From IMG/VR virus record IMGVR_UViG_3300045107_000169, positions 1 through 23,388 of that record: a DNA stretch of 23,388 nt; one strand, 5' to 3'. Every line of letters starts with the position of its first letter. Positions within the stretch are counted from its first letter, which is position 1. The position numbers were made by a program, and so were the translations under genes. Of the stretch, positions 8,814 through 16,110 are shown in pieces. The stretch comes from a virus. The notes below the pieces were generated by a model. It ran no database searches and was not told the DNA's origin. It saw nothing but the letters and a program-made list of their open reading frames with translations.

Positions 8814-11800
8814 CTACGCCGCCTTCCTTACCGGCCCGCTGTGCGAGGCCATCTTGAGGATACGGCTCCCGACCATATCGGCCATTTCCATGCTGTCGAT
8901 GTAGAGATGATTGTGGATATGAATTTCCGGCGCGCTGCCCCCGCTCATGGCGCTGTACATGGCAGGGGTAGGGTAGCTGCCGGCGGGATAAATTGATGCG
9001 CCCTGCGGCACGTACATGAGTTCCGGGCCGTTCTCGCCCACGACGGCGATATGGCCTACTGGATTATCGATAATGCCGGAAGCGTGACCGGGAAATGGGC
9101 TATCGTTCGTCAGATTTTTCGATAGGCCGGGCGTAAAATGATTGATTCTGGCAAAATTCGCGTTGGCCGCGTCCGCCGCCTCTGCACTTTTCTGCTCGAT
9201 ATAGGCCGCCGTGTCATCCATGTACTGGATGGTACTTTGATCAAGATTCTGGAAATCAAGCGTGGCATTATCGGTAAATTGCTTAAATAAGTCCTGCGCT
9301 TTCTGCGTCAATTGCAATGTGCTGGTCAGGCTGTTGTCGGCCATGTTGGCAAAGGCCCCGCGCACATCCTGGCTCATATCGTTGGTCTGATCAACGATCG
9401 TGTTTTTCATGGTGACGGTATCTTTCGCAACATGGTTGCTCATATCATCCATAACGCCTTTGACGCCCTGAAGGACGGTTTCCATGTCCAGCGTTTTGCC
9501 CTCGATATGGGAAGTGAAATCGTCCCACATGGCCTTAATATTGCCCAGGCCGCTAAAGGGAGCAAGCCCGTCCAGCAAACCATTTTTGATGTTTTCGCCA
9601 ACGGAAGATGCCCAGGCGGGGTTGCTCGCGTCCTCTTGAAAATGATTGAAGTTGAGCGCGACGGCGGCAATGGCAATCGCTACCGGCCCTAATGCCGCGA
9701 TCATGCCAGAGGCTGCCGTCGCCACGCCGCCCTCTGCCGCCGTCGCGGCCTCACCCACCCCGGCCATTTCGCCAGATGTGGCCTCGGCGCTAGCGCCCAC
9801 GCCCTCGACGCTGGCCTCCATTTCTGTAGATGAGGCCGCGACCTCTTCGGCGTCGGTTTGCGCAGTTGCGCCGATAGATTCCATTTCGGTAGCCGATTCG
9901 TCCGCAGCGGTACCCACCCCTTCCAGATCGGTTTCCATTTCGGCTGCTGCCGTATCGGTTTCTGTCGCCGCCTCGTCGGCCTTTGTACCCATGTCCTCCA
10001 TTGAAGTACCGGCGTCATCGGCCTTCGCTTTTGTGGCATCCAGATCGGCTTTCAAATTCGGGAATTGCTCAGCCAGCATCTTATCGATGGCCGCGCCGAG
10101 CTTATCCTTCAGCGCGTTTGCCAGATTTGCGACAATCCCTTCTCCCGCGTTCCATTGCGCGAAAAGGGACGCGAAGCCAGAGACGGTATCGGCGATCTTG
10201 AGGCCCACGAAGGCCGCTGCCAGCGTGCCAATGGCTCCGGCGAAAATGTAGGTCTGCGGGCCGCCTGAAGTCAGCCAGCCGATGAGGCCAGACAGCCAAC
10301 CGATGAGCGTTCCGGCGACAGTAGCGACCGTACCCAGAGCGTCGCCCAGATTGGAAAGCGTATTTTTCGCGGCCCCGCTGGTGTCCAGCCACTGCGCAAA
10401 ACGTGCGACGGCATTCTCGACATTGGTAATCAGGCTTTCCAGCGGCGGCAGGACATTCTGATTGAGATCGGTGCCAACCGTGTTTAAAAAGTCATCGACG
10501 TGGGGCAAAATGTCGCGAATGGATACCAGCACGGTCTGGATATCGCCGCTGTTGTTGGCAGCGGAAAGCAGGCCGGAGCCGAATTGATAGAGGTCACGCG
10601 CGACGGTGCCAATGACACCGCCAACCTCTTGCAAGATGCCCCATACGTCAGAGAGGTCAGTTTTGAAGCTGGAAAAATCGGTATGCGACAGGACGGTTTC
10701 GATCTGAGAAAGCGCCTTTGACACATCGCCGCCGATTTGCTGCGCTTCCTTCTGGAATTGCGGAGAGGCCAGCAGATTCCCGACAGCGGTCAGGCCCTTT
10801 TCCAGCGTGTCGAACAGGCTCCCTTTGACGACTTGCCCGCCCTGAACACCGAGGAAGCTGTCCAGCGCCAGCTTGGCATTCGATGCCAGCGTGGACATCA
10901 GGCCGGTCATGGTTGTGGCCTGCTTGGCCATGCCGCCGCCGAAAACCTGTTCCATGCCCTTTACCAGAGCAGGGAGTACCACGTCTGATGTCAGCTTGCC
11001 CTGCTTTGAAAGCTCCTGCACCTGCGTGACAGAGAGACCCATCGCTTTTGCCAGCAGATTCCAAGCGGGTATGCCGTAGCTGGACAATTGCATCATGTCC
11101 ATTGCCGATACATGACCCTGCGCCTGAATCTTGCCGAAAATATCGACAACCGACGACAGATTGGCGTCGCTGGCTTTACCCAGATCGGAAAGCGAATCAC
11201 CGATAGCAGTGATGTAAGGGATGGTCTGCTGCGTGCTGAAGCCGAAGGCCACCATTTTTTCGGCGGCCTCGTTGATGGCATCCGTCTGGAACGGCGTTTT
11301 TGCCGCGAACGTGTTGAGTTGCGCCAGAAAGGCGGTCGCTTTCGACGTCGAGTGCAGCAAGGTATCGAACGCGACGCCCGTTTGCTCTGCAGATGCGGCG
11401 GGCGCAAGCAAGGTTTGAGCAAGATTGAGCGCGCCCTGGGCTAAGCCCTGCATGGACATGTAGCTCATGAAGGCTTGCTGTGCCATGCCCATCAGGCCGC
11501 CTGAAAAGAGCGACGCCGATTGATGCGTCCTGTCGGCGGCGGAACTTACGGCATCGCTAGATTCTGACATCGACGCGCTGATCTGGTCCGCCGCTTCTTG
11601 CGCGGCTACGCCCATATCGGCAAAGCCGGAATCGATGACGCTGGTCTGTAGATCGATATTGGATGAGATTTCAGAGAGGCTTTCCCCCAGACCGGAGATA
11701 GCCTCCATCAGATCGGCAATGGCCGATTCGGGCATGGTCAGGCTTTCGGTCATGGCCGTTCCGGCTGCTTGCGCCGAGGTTGCCAGATCGTCCTGCATAA

Positions 11801-11894
11801 TGGACGCAGCCTGTTGCGCTGCGCTATTGAGGCTGTCCAGATCGGCTTTGAAACCGACGGACATCACGCCTAAGCTGCCCAGATCGTCTGCCAT
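8814..11894 (-). CDS. Tape measure protein
   Basis: A 1026-residue tape measure protein that sets tail length and helps DNA passage. Residues about 165-350 match the conserved tape-measure domain: EQTGVAFDTLLHSTSKATAFLAQL, KTPFQTDAINEAAEKMVAFG, GKIQAQGHVSAMDMMQL...GIPAWNLLAK. Hydrophobic segments lie at about 515-565 and 727-747. Residues about 625-725 are an Ala/Glu/Thr-rich periodic segment (EME..LEGVGTAADESATEME type). The C-terminus carries ASGIIDNPVGHIAVVGENG, PELMYVPQGASIYPAG and IHIHNHLYIDSMEMAD, all usual endings. Alanine- and coil-rich composition fits. At about 0.15 nm per residue the predicted tail is near 150 nm. The stop is one base before the hub ATG. Confidence 0.93.
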   Translation of the reverse strand: MADDLGSLGVMSVGFKADLDSLNSAAQQAASIMQDDLATSAQAAGTAMTESLTMPESAIADLMEAISGLGESLSEISSNIDLQTSVIDSGFADMGVAAQEAADQISASMSESSDAVSSAADRTHQSASLFSGGLMGMAQQAFMSYMSMQGLAQGALNLAQTLLAPAASAEQTGVAFDTLLHSTSKATAFLAQLNTFAAKTPFQTDAINEAAEKMVAFGFSTQQTIPYITAIGDSLSDLGKASDANLSSVVDIFGKIQAQGHVSAMDMMQLSSYGIPAWNLLAKAMGLSVTQVQELSKQGKLTSDVVLPALVKGMEQVFGGGMAKQATTMTGLMSTLASNAKLALDSFLGVQGGQVVKGSLFDTLEKGLTAVGNLLASPQFQKEAQQIGGDVSKALSQIETVLSHTDFSSFKTDLSDVWGILQEVGGVIGTVARDLYQFGSGLLSAANNSGDIQTVLVSIRDILPHVDDFLNTVGTDLNQNVLPPLESLITNVENAVARFAQWLDTSGAAKNTLSNLGDALGTVATVAGTLIGWLSGLIGWLTSGGPQTYIFAGAIGTLAAAFVGLKIADTVSGFASLFAQWNAGEGIVANLANALKDKLGAAIDKMLAEQFPNLKADLDATKAKADDAGTSMEDMGTKADEAATETDTAAAEMETDLEGVGTAADESATEMESIGATAQTDAEEVAASSTEMEASVEGVGASAEATSGEMAGVGEAATAAEGGVATAASGMIAALGPVAIAIAAVALNFNHFQEDASNPAWASSVGENIKNGLLDGLAPFSGLGNIKAMWDDFTSHIEGKTLDMETVLQGVKGVMDDMSNHVAKDTVTMKNTIVDQTNDMSQDVRGAFANMADNSLTSTLQLTQKAQDLFKQFTDNATLDFQNLDQSTIQYMDDTAAYIEQKSAEAADAANANFARINHFTPGLSKNLTNDSPFPGHASGIIDNPVGHIAVVGENGPELMYVPQGASIYPAGSYPTPAMYSAMSGGSAPEIHIHNHLYIDSMEMADMVGSRILKMASHSGPVRKAA

Positions 11895-11897
11895 TGC

Positions 11898-12424
11898 CTA
11901 CTCTTTCGGCGTTCTCAGTTCCTGCTCTTTGATGAGAAAGAGAGCCTGCATGTCTACGAGTTCGCGCTGGTATCCACGTTCGAGGAGTTCGTGTTCAAAG
12001 CATCCGAACCGGAGACAGAGTTCGAGGACGAACCGTCGCTCTGGGTCGGATTCGATGCGTTTTTTGCGTCGGCGACCGCCCCGCGCGTGGCCTTCGAGAG
12101 TGTGAGCGCCTGATCAACCACCGGACGCACAACGCTGATGCCAAGCTGGCGCGTGACGGCCTGGCTATCCTTAATATCGAAGACCGGCAGGCCGCTTGCA
12201 TTGTCGATCAGACAGGTACAGAAGACAAAGCCGTTGGCCTGGTTCTCATCCCACTGGCCCGCCGCGTTTTTGAGGTTGCGAAACGTGGCGGACTCCTCTG
12301 CCGTCAGTTCGCGCACGGCAAGCTGGCTATCGGCTTCGTCGCCAAAAATCGGCGTCTTGAGCGGTTCTTTTTGCGCGCTCAGACTCAGGATGCGCGCGCG
12401 TAACTCTTCTCGCGAAAATGCCAT
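11898..12424 (-). CDS. Tail assembly chaperone, -1 frameshift product (gpGT-like)
   Basis: Slippage by -1 at A AAA AAC (12065-12059) joins residues 1-122 of the short form to 53 further residues, about 175 in all, ending at TAG 11900-11898, six bases before the tape-measure ATG codon ends. The extension reads RIESDPERRFVLELCLRFG, then CFEHELLERGYQRELVDMQ and ALFLIKEQELRTPKE. It is charged and helical like the T parts of lambda-type GT proteins (the LELCLRFG...FE.EL......E pattern). No start codon begins this frame, so it can only be made by frameshift. The GT form would link chaperone-bound tape measure to tube subunits. Seen in sequence: the heptamer in phase and the open -1 frame. Known: this arrangement at this position in siphophages. 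Efficiency is unknown. Confidence 0.85.
11954..12424 (-). CDS. Tail assembly chaperone, short form (gpG-like)
   Basis: A 157-residue protein from ATG 12424 (site AAGGGAG upstream), starting MAFSREELRARILSL. A longer reading from 12583 would overlap the preceding gene and lacks coding character. It contains TPIFGDEADSQLAVRELTAEE and GFVFCTCLIDNASGLPVFD, the pattern of tail chaperones that coat the tape measure protein before tube assembly. After residue 122 this frame degenerates into a Ser/Asn/Gly-rich tail, while the -1 frame carries conserved-looking helical sequence. That change occurs exactly at the slippery heptamer, giving a longer second product. Confidence 0.85.
   Translation of the reverse strand: MAFSREELRARILSLSAQKEPLKTPIFGDEADSQLAVRELTAEESATFRNLKNAAGQWDENQANGFVFCTCLIDNASGLPVFDIKDSQAVTRQLGISVVRPVVDQALTLSKATRGAVADAKNASNPTQSDGSSSNSVSGSDALNTNSSNVDTSANS
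12059..12065 (-). promoter_or_regulatory. Slippery heptamer A AAA AAC for programmed -1 frameshifting
   Basis: In the chaperone reading frame the codons are GCA AAA AAC, so the heptamer is in the X XXY YYZ phase required for tandem -1 slippage. Nine bases downstream begins a possible folded region: CCGACC (12049-12044) can pair with GGTTCGG (12010-12004), enclosing a hairpin GTTCG-TCCT-CGAAC (12033-12020), which may stimulate slippage. Confidence 0.85.
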
Positions 12425-12450
12425 ACTGTTCTCCCTTTTTTGATTTGCAA

Positions 12451-13083
12451 TCAGACTTGATAAAGTGCGCCGGTCAACTGGAAGGTCAGATTGTCCTCCA
12501 CGAGCTTTGAAACGGCAATGTCCAGTTGTGACTGGCTGACGTAGGCGAACGCTTCGTAGCGATTGCCGGAAGGCGCGACGCACGAAATGACGAGTAGATC
12601 GCCTGCGACAAGGTGGTTGACCATCGTCTGGTTAAACCACCACTTTTTGAGTGTGACCTTGCCAGTTGTCAGCAGCGGCTGGAAATCTTGCCACGTGGAG
12701 CCGCCAACGCCTTTATGTGTCGTGGCGTCTGCCATGTTCTTCGTTCCCTGCCACAGCCAGTCAGTGGTGTTGCCTACGCTGGCATACGGGTAGTAATTGC
12801 CCGCGTTCAGGCGTACCTGCGTTCCCGACGCGTTGGCAGTATTGAAGATGATCTTGCCGCCAACATACTGAATGGTGTAGTTGGTGACTGTTGACCAGGT
12901 GACGCCATCAGGGCTGGTCTGAACAGTGACCGCCACATTCGGGTCTAAGTACCGCTTCGTGGCGTCGTTGATGGTGTAGTTGGTATGATCTCCGCTATCG
13001 GTATAGGCGACAGGGCCACCGAGGGCGACCGAGGGCGGCGAGGTGACAAGGATGTCACCTTGCACGCCTGCGAGAAAGGCCAT
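12451..13083 (-). CDS. Tail tube-like paralogue with inserted beta domain
   Basis: A 210-residue protein homologous to its upstream neighbour: MAFLAGVQGDILVTSPPS matches the neighbour's opening, GSTWQDFQPLLTTGKVTLKKWW its centre, and NRYEAFAYVSQSQLDIAV...LTFQLTGALYQV its ending. Between about residues 28 and 105 it has an extra beta module (VQTSPDGVTWSTVTNYTIQY and KIIFNTANASGTQVRL) of a type common in phage structural proteins. It may be a second tube subunit, a surface-decorated tube protein interspersed in the tail, or a tube-baseplate adaptor. ATG 13083 has GAGGTG upstream. Confidence 0.75.
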   Translation of the reverse strand: MAFLAGVQGDILVTSPPSVALGGPVAYTDSGDHTNYTINDATKRYLDPNVAVTVQTSPDGVTWSTVTNYTIQYVGGKIIFNTANASGTQVRLNAGNYYPYASVGNTTDWLWQGTKNMADATTHKGVGGSTWQDFQPLLTTGKVTLKKWWFNQTMVNHLVAGDLLVISCVAPSGNRYEAFAYVSQSQLDIAVSKLVEDNLTFQLTGALYQV

Positions 13084-13108
13084 ACTTGCACCTCGTCTTT
13101 CTCAGCTA

Positions 13109-13513
13109 CTAGACAACGGTAACCGCGCCGGTGATCTGGATGGTGTACTGCACATCCACCACGTTGTTGACCGGATCGTGAATTTGCAAATCACTGATGT
13201 AGCCGGTGAAACTGTAGGTGTTCGTGCCACCGTTTGGACTGGCGATGAAGTAGAGCAGCGTATTGTTGAAGAATGCATTTTCCAACACGGCCTGCCCGTT
13301 GGTGTCTGATTTATCCCAGTAGCCCTTGACGACCGGCTTGCCGGATTTCAAGCCGGGGATAAACGACTCCCAGCCTGCCCCGCCCAGGCTTGTCGTGGTG
13401 TACATTGCCGCCGTGAAAGGCTGCGATACGTCATTGATACCGACCGGTTGATGCGTCGGACTGGGCGTCGTCGCGACCAAAAGCGACCCGCCATATCCTG
13501 CTACAGCTGCCAT
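13109..13513 (-). CDS. Tail tube protein, short paralogue
   Basis: A 134-residue beta-rich protein. MAAVAGYGGSLLVATTPS opens the protein, AGWESFIPGLKSGKPVVKGYW is in the middle, and the end reads TYSFTGYISDLQIHDP and VQYTIQITGAVTVV, the 'added strand plus ITG' ending usual for major tail-tube subunits. The strong AAGGAGG site before ATG 13513 predicts high expression, consistent with a major structural protein. The next gene encodes a longer homologue with the same opening, centre and ending. Which one builds the tube is not decidable; this short form is the likelier major subunit. Confidence 0.8.
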   Translation of the reverse strand: MAAVAGYGGSLLVATTPSPTHQPVGINDVSQPFTAAMYTTTSLGGAGWESFIPGLKSGKPVVKGYWDKSDTNGQAVLENAFFNNTLLYFIASPNGGTNTYSFTGYISDLQIHDPVNNVVDVQYTIQITGAVTVV

Positions 13514-13525
13514 AGAAGCGCCTCC

Positions 13526-13960
13526 TTATCCCTGTGTGTCGAGTTTGTATCGATGGATGATAGCCTGTGTCAGGCCGTCCGGTTGCGGGACTTCCTGCTC
13601 GTTTTCAAACAAGGTCAAAATGTTCGTAAAGCCGCCTGACAGGCTAAACTGGTACCTGTGTGTCAGGCTGTATACCTGTTTTGCGATGGCGCGCGCTTGC
13701 GCGAAGCCGCCGGATTGCGTGTAAACCGAGACCTGCATAAAGAGGTCGGTCGCGTCGGTACCGAAGGCAAAGGCTGTGCCAAGCTGGCTGGTAATGGGCT
13801 GGACAACGACATAGGGAAACGGCGCGCCGGTCGGTACCGACATGGCGTCATAGATTGCGCCGGGCGGGTTGGCGGGATTGCCAAGCAACCCTTGCAAAGT
13901 CGAGTCGCCCATGTAGCGCGTTATGAACGCCGCTTCTGCCTCTGCTGTCGGTAAGCCCAT
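13526..13960 (-). CDS. Tail terminator (DUF3168-like tail completion) protein
   Basis: A 144-residue protein with the layout of tail-terminator/DUF3168 proteins: an N-terminal helix (EAEAAFITRYMGDSTLQGLL), AIYDAMSVPTGAPFPYVVVQP, then FGTDATDLFMQVSVYTQSG followed by a helix FAQARAIAKQVYSL and a C-terminal beta hairpin with IIHRYKL. Such proteins form a hexameric ring that stops tail-tube growth and joins tail to neck. The gene follows the Acb2-like gene after 7 bases and precedes the tube genes, as expected. Confidence 0.83.
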   Translation of the reverse strand: MGLPTAEAEAAFITRYMGDSTLQGLLGNPANPPGAIYDAMSVPTGAPFPYVVVQPITSQLGTAFAFGTDATDLFMQVSVYTQSGGFAQARAIAKQVYSLTHRYQFSLSGGFTNILTLFENEQEVPQPDGLTQAIIHRYKLDTQG

Positions 13961-13967
13961 TTATACC

Positions 13968-14216
13968 CTACTCGTTACGCGCTATGGCGGCGTTTGCCCA
14001 CATCACCGCCTGCTCTAAATTCGTCAGGGCAAGGGACTTTTCACGGCTGTCAGGACACATCAAATCAATCTTGTAAGCCAGCCACTTTGCCCAACTACGA
14101 AGATACTCATAGCGTTCTACCTGGCTTCCCTTTGGCGGGTGATAACTGAATCGCTTTTCAAGGTCTGGATTCACTTTTTCGCCTGACTCTGATTTCTCCA
14201 CCACTTCTTCTGGCAT
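13968..14216 (-). CDS. acb2: Acb2/Tad1-hairpin domain protein, putative immune-signal sponge
   Basis: An 82-residue helical protein. After a charged N-terminus it shows RFSYHPPKGSQVERYEYLR (about 22-40), a helix AKWLAYKID, then CPDSREKSLALTNLEQAV and MWANAAIARNE (54-82). From memory this is the pattern of the Acb2/Tad1 hairpin-domain family. Characterised members form oligomers that bind cyclic di- or trinucleotides (Acb2, T4 Vs.4) or gcADPR (Tad1) and so block CBASS or Thoeris defence. The gene has a strong AAGGAG site 6-7 bases before ATG 14216, overlaps nothing, and lies between the gp10-like and tail-terminator genes. It would therefore be made with late structural proteins. Family membership is fairly sure; the ligand and the defence blocked are inferred, since many homologues are untested. 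Confidence 0.75.
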   Translation of the reverse strand: MPEEVVEKSESGEKVNPDLEKRFSYHPPKGSQVERYEYLRSWAKWLAYKIDLMCPDSREKSLALTNLEQAVMWANAAIARNE

Positions 14217-14226
14217 GAATTTCTCC

Positions 14227-14571
14227 TTACACCGTTATCGCTTTCAGTTCAGTTACTAAGTTTTTGGAAGCGCGTTGGAACGCGGGAAACAGGAACGGGC
14301 GCGCCGCGACAAAGCTATGATGCCCCCGGCTCCAATGCCCTAGCTCGATAAATGGGCCGTAGAACACGTTCGTGCCTACTGTACAAGCCGCCAGTCCTGT
14401 TTTCTGGTACTGGATGGAGGCGCGCAAGCGGCCTGTGTCGACGGGACACGCTTGCTTTGCGTAGGCTTGCGTATCGATACCCGCACCCTGAATGGCGGCA
14501 TCGACTTTCGCGGTGAGCGCCGCGAGATCGGGCTTGCCAGAGAAATTGACGCTGATCGTGACGCTTGCCAT
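14227..14571 (-). CDS. HK97 gp10-like neck/tail-completion protein
   Basis: A 114-residue protein with the diagnostic pattern of the HK97 gp10 family: CPVDTGRLRASIQYQ, then TNVFYGPFIELG, and AARPFLFPAFQRA near the C-terminus. These proteins connect the neck to the tail or complete the tail top. The start codon directly follows the stop of the preceding gene (TAAATG). The gene stands exactly where the family usually does, between head-closure and tail-terminator genes, except that an Acb2-like gene intervenes before the terminator. Confidence 0.9.
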   Translation of the reverse strand: MASVTISVNFSGKPDLAALTAKVDAAIQGAGIDTQAYAKQACPVDTGRLRASIQYQKTGLAACTVGTNVFYGPFIELGHWSRGHHSFVAARPFLFPAFQRASKNLVTELKAITV

Positions 14572-14787
14572 TTAGCCAGCCGCTTTCTCGACAATTTCCG
14601 TTTTGCCGCTTTTGCTCAATTCCTCTTCCAGTTCCGAGCGTTTGCTGTAGACAAACACATTGTCCTTTTTGTCGATATGAATGGTTTTGCCAGAAGCAAG
14701 CTCCAATGCCGTCGTTTCGACAATTTCTGGCTTGCCAAACCCAAACGGCTGTTTTTCTTGCTTCACTACCAATTCTTTCAATTCCAT
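14572..14787 (-). CDS. Small protein of unknown function in the neck genes
   Basis: A 71-residue protein starting with MELKELVVKQEK. The ATG at 14787 shares a base with the preceding stop and has AGGTGG upstream; an in-frame TTG at 14820 is less likely. The sequence is rich in Lys and Glu, with a central beta-like segment (TIHIDKKDNVFVYS) and a charged C-terminal helix (SELEEELSKSGKTE). I do not recognise a family. Position between head-closure and gp10-like genes, and direct abutment with both, suggests a small neck or assembly factor. Nothing indicates an enzyme or membrane protein. Confidence 0.65.
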   Translation of the reverse strand: MELKELVVKQEKQPFGFGKPEIVETTALELASGKTIHIDKKDNVFVYSKRSELEEELSKSGKTEIVEKAAG

Positions 14788-15188
14788 CAGTTCACCACCT
14801 GCGCTTGATTTTCCTGGCAAAGCAGCCAGAGCGAGACATTGGCCTCTGCCGGGTTCTCGACTCCCAGAATTTGATAGATGTGATTGACGCCATGCGCGGG
14901 ATACAGGACGCGCATGGGCTTATTGTTCAGGTCGCCCGCGCCCACTGCCACGCTTTTTTGAAAGCGAATCTGAATAATCGTGGTTAGCTGCGGATAGAGC
15001 TGGCCGTACAGGAACTTGCGCCACAGCCCCTTGCCCTTTGCCGGATTGCTGATATTCGCCCAGCAGGTGTAGATCGTCGTCCAGTTGTCGATACGGTTGT
15101 TCTGGCTATCGAAACTGTACTGATTTTGCTGGATCTGAATTCTCCGGTTCAGATCGGATGAGTCAACCTGATCTTGCGCGCCGGGCAT
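14787..15188 (-). CDS. Head-closure (head-tail joining) protein
   Basis: A 133-residue protein of the SPP1 gp16/HK97 head-tail joining type. The N-terminus has DLNRRIQIQQNQYSFD and NRIDNWTTIYTCWANISN, the middle TTIIQIRFQKSVAVGAGD, then MRVLYPAHGVNHIYQILGVENP, which match the family's L..RI.I......D....W and I.Y....Y.I....... patterns. These small beta-barrel rings close the neck channel after packaging. The ATG at 15188 has AAGGAG upstream, and a GGCAGGGG octamer lies in the space between this site and the start. The stop shares its last base with the next ATG (TGATG). Confidence 0.85.
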   Translation of the reverse strand: MPGAQDQVDSSDLNRRIQIQQNQYSFDSQNNRIDNWTTIYTCWANISNPAKGKGLWRKFLYGQLYPQLTTIIQIRFQKSVAVGAGDLNNKPMRVLYPAHGVNHIYQILGVENPAEANVSLWLLCQENQAQVVN

Positions 15189-15203
15189 GGCAGGGGTGTC
15201 TCC

Positions 15204-15431
15204 TTATGCTCTTTCAGGCCAGTGCCACGTACCTGGTTCTTTCGATTCGCTATAAGCAACATCCTGATGAAATTGCAAACCGAAATTCTTCAGGCCGTTC
15301 ACATTCAGCATGTTCGTGAACACAGCCAGATCAGCATTGACGCCACCTGTATGGCCGATCACAATAGCGGCTAAATGCCGATTGTTAAATGCCACATAAT
15401 GAGCAATGCGCCCTTCAGTCAGTCCTTCCAC
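15204..15431 (-). CDS. Conserved small phage protein with GTWHWPE motif
   Basis: A 75-residue protein that starts with GTG (AGAGGA lies 5 bases upstream). It has MEGLTEGRIAHYVAF at the N-terminus, HLAAIVIG and LAVFTNMLNVNGL in the middle and SKEPGTWHWPERA at the end. I know this pattern (EGRIVHYV ... AAIV ... LQVF ... GTWHWPE) from many phage and prophage genomes, often in or near head or replication genes, but without an established function. The compact beta-rich sequence and aromatic terminal motif suggest a small ligand-binding or assembly protein. There is no enzyme motif. It is clearly a real gene: conserved motif, good start, and it exactly fills the gap between connector and head-closure genes. 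Confidence 0.75.
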   Translation of the reverse strand: MEGLTEGRIAHYVAFNNRHLAAIVIGHTGGVNADLAVFTNMLNVNGLKNFGLQFHQDVAYSESKEPGTWHWPERA

Positions 15432-15444
15432 AAAATCCTCTTTT

Positions 15445-16089
15445 CTACAGCATCATCACGCGGTTTCCGGCCAGCTCCGCCTGTAAGCTGTCCGGTATCT
15501 CCGCTTCACGGTTGTCATACATGAATGAAATCAGCTTCAGCAGCTTGCGCCGGATGTCAAACGGCAACGTCGCATAGCCCGCCACGTAGGTCAGACGAAA
15601 GCGCGTGGCGGCCAGCACAGTGAAGATATTGACCTCGTTGGGATCGGCATAAGTATCTATCCGGTAGGTATCATTGCCGTTGCTATCAGGCGTTGCTAAA
15701 AACGTCCATTCGGGAACGTCCATACGCGTCAGCTGGTATTCCAGGCTGGTAAAAGTCTGGACAGGCCCCATCAGACATTGCAGGCGCAACAAAGCGTTAC
15801 CAAACAGCGGGATGTCTGGCCGCTCAGCAAGTCGCCACGTGTCGTATGGCACGTCTACGGGACCGGAAATGTCGCCTGATGCCACATGGTCAAATTCCCA
15901 GATTTCCTGAATGGTCTGCGTTGCCAGCGATTTGCGCAGCAGATTTTCCGCGTAGCGGCGCGCATCGCTGATGCACTGCGAGATCACGGTATCATCATCG
16001 CTGAAGTCGATACGCAGCCACGCTTTCGCGTCGGCAAGCGCAATCGGCTCCTGTACAGGCGGGACAATGACTTGATAGGAAATGGGCAA
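15445..16089 (-). CDS. Head-tail connector, gp6/phiE125 gp8-like
   Basis: A 214-residue adaptor protein. The N-terminal part carries the family pattern: PPVQEPIALADAKAWLRID, then DDDTVISQCISDARRYAENLLRKSLATQTIQE, a helical bundle that docks under the portal as a ring. The C-terminal half has IDTYADPNEVNIFTV and a RLTYVAGYATLPFDIRRKLL stretch typical of the longer phiE125 gp8-type members. It belongs to the neck, between portal and head-closure protein. The gene lies after the decoration-like gene with a gap of 21 bases and before a GTG-started small gene. Confident at the family level. Confidence 0.87.
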   Translation of the reverse strand: MPISYQVIVPPVQEPIALADAKAWLRIDFSDDDTVISQCISDARRYAENLLRKSLATQTIQEIWEFDHVASGDISGPVDVPYDTWRLAERPDIPLFGNALLRLQCLMGPVQTFTSLEYQLTRMDVPEWTFLATPDSNGNDTYRIDTYADPNEVNIFTVLAATRFRLTYVAGYATLPFDIRRKLLKLISFMYDNREAEIPDSLQAELAGNRVMML

Positions 16090-16110
16090 CGCAGACCTCC
16101 TTTCCCTGCT

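Noticed and set aside
9646-10251. Plus-strand frame rich in Ala/Ser/Pro opposite the tape measure
   Set aside because: Low-complexity reverse reading of the Ala/Glu/Thr repeat of the tape measure, not a separate gene.
11954-12583. Longer chaperone start at 12583
   Set aside because: Would overlap the end of the tube-like gene by 133 bases; the ATG at 12424 has a good ribosome-binding site and family-like start.
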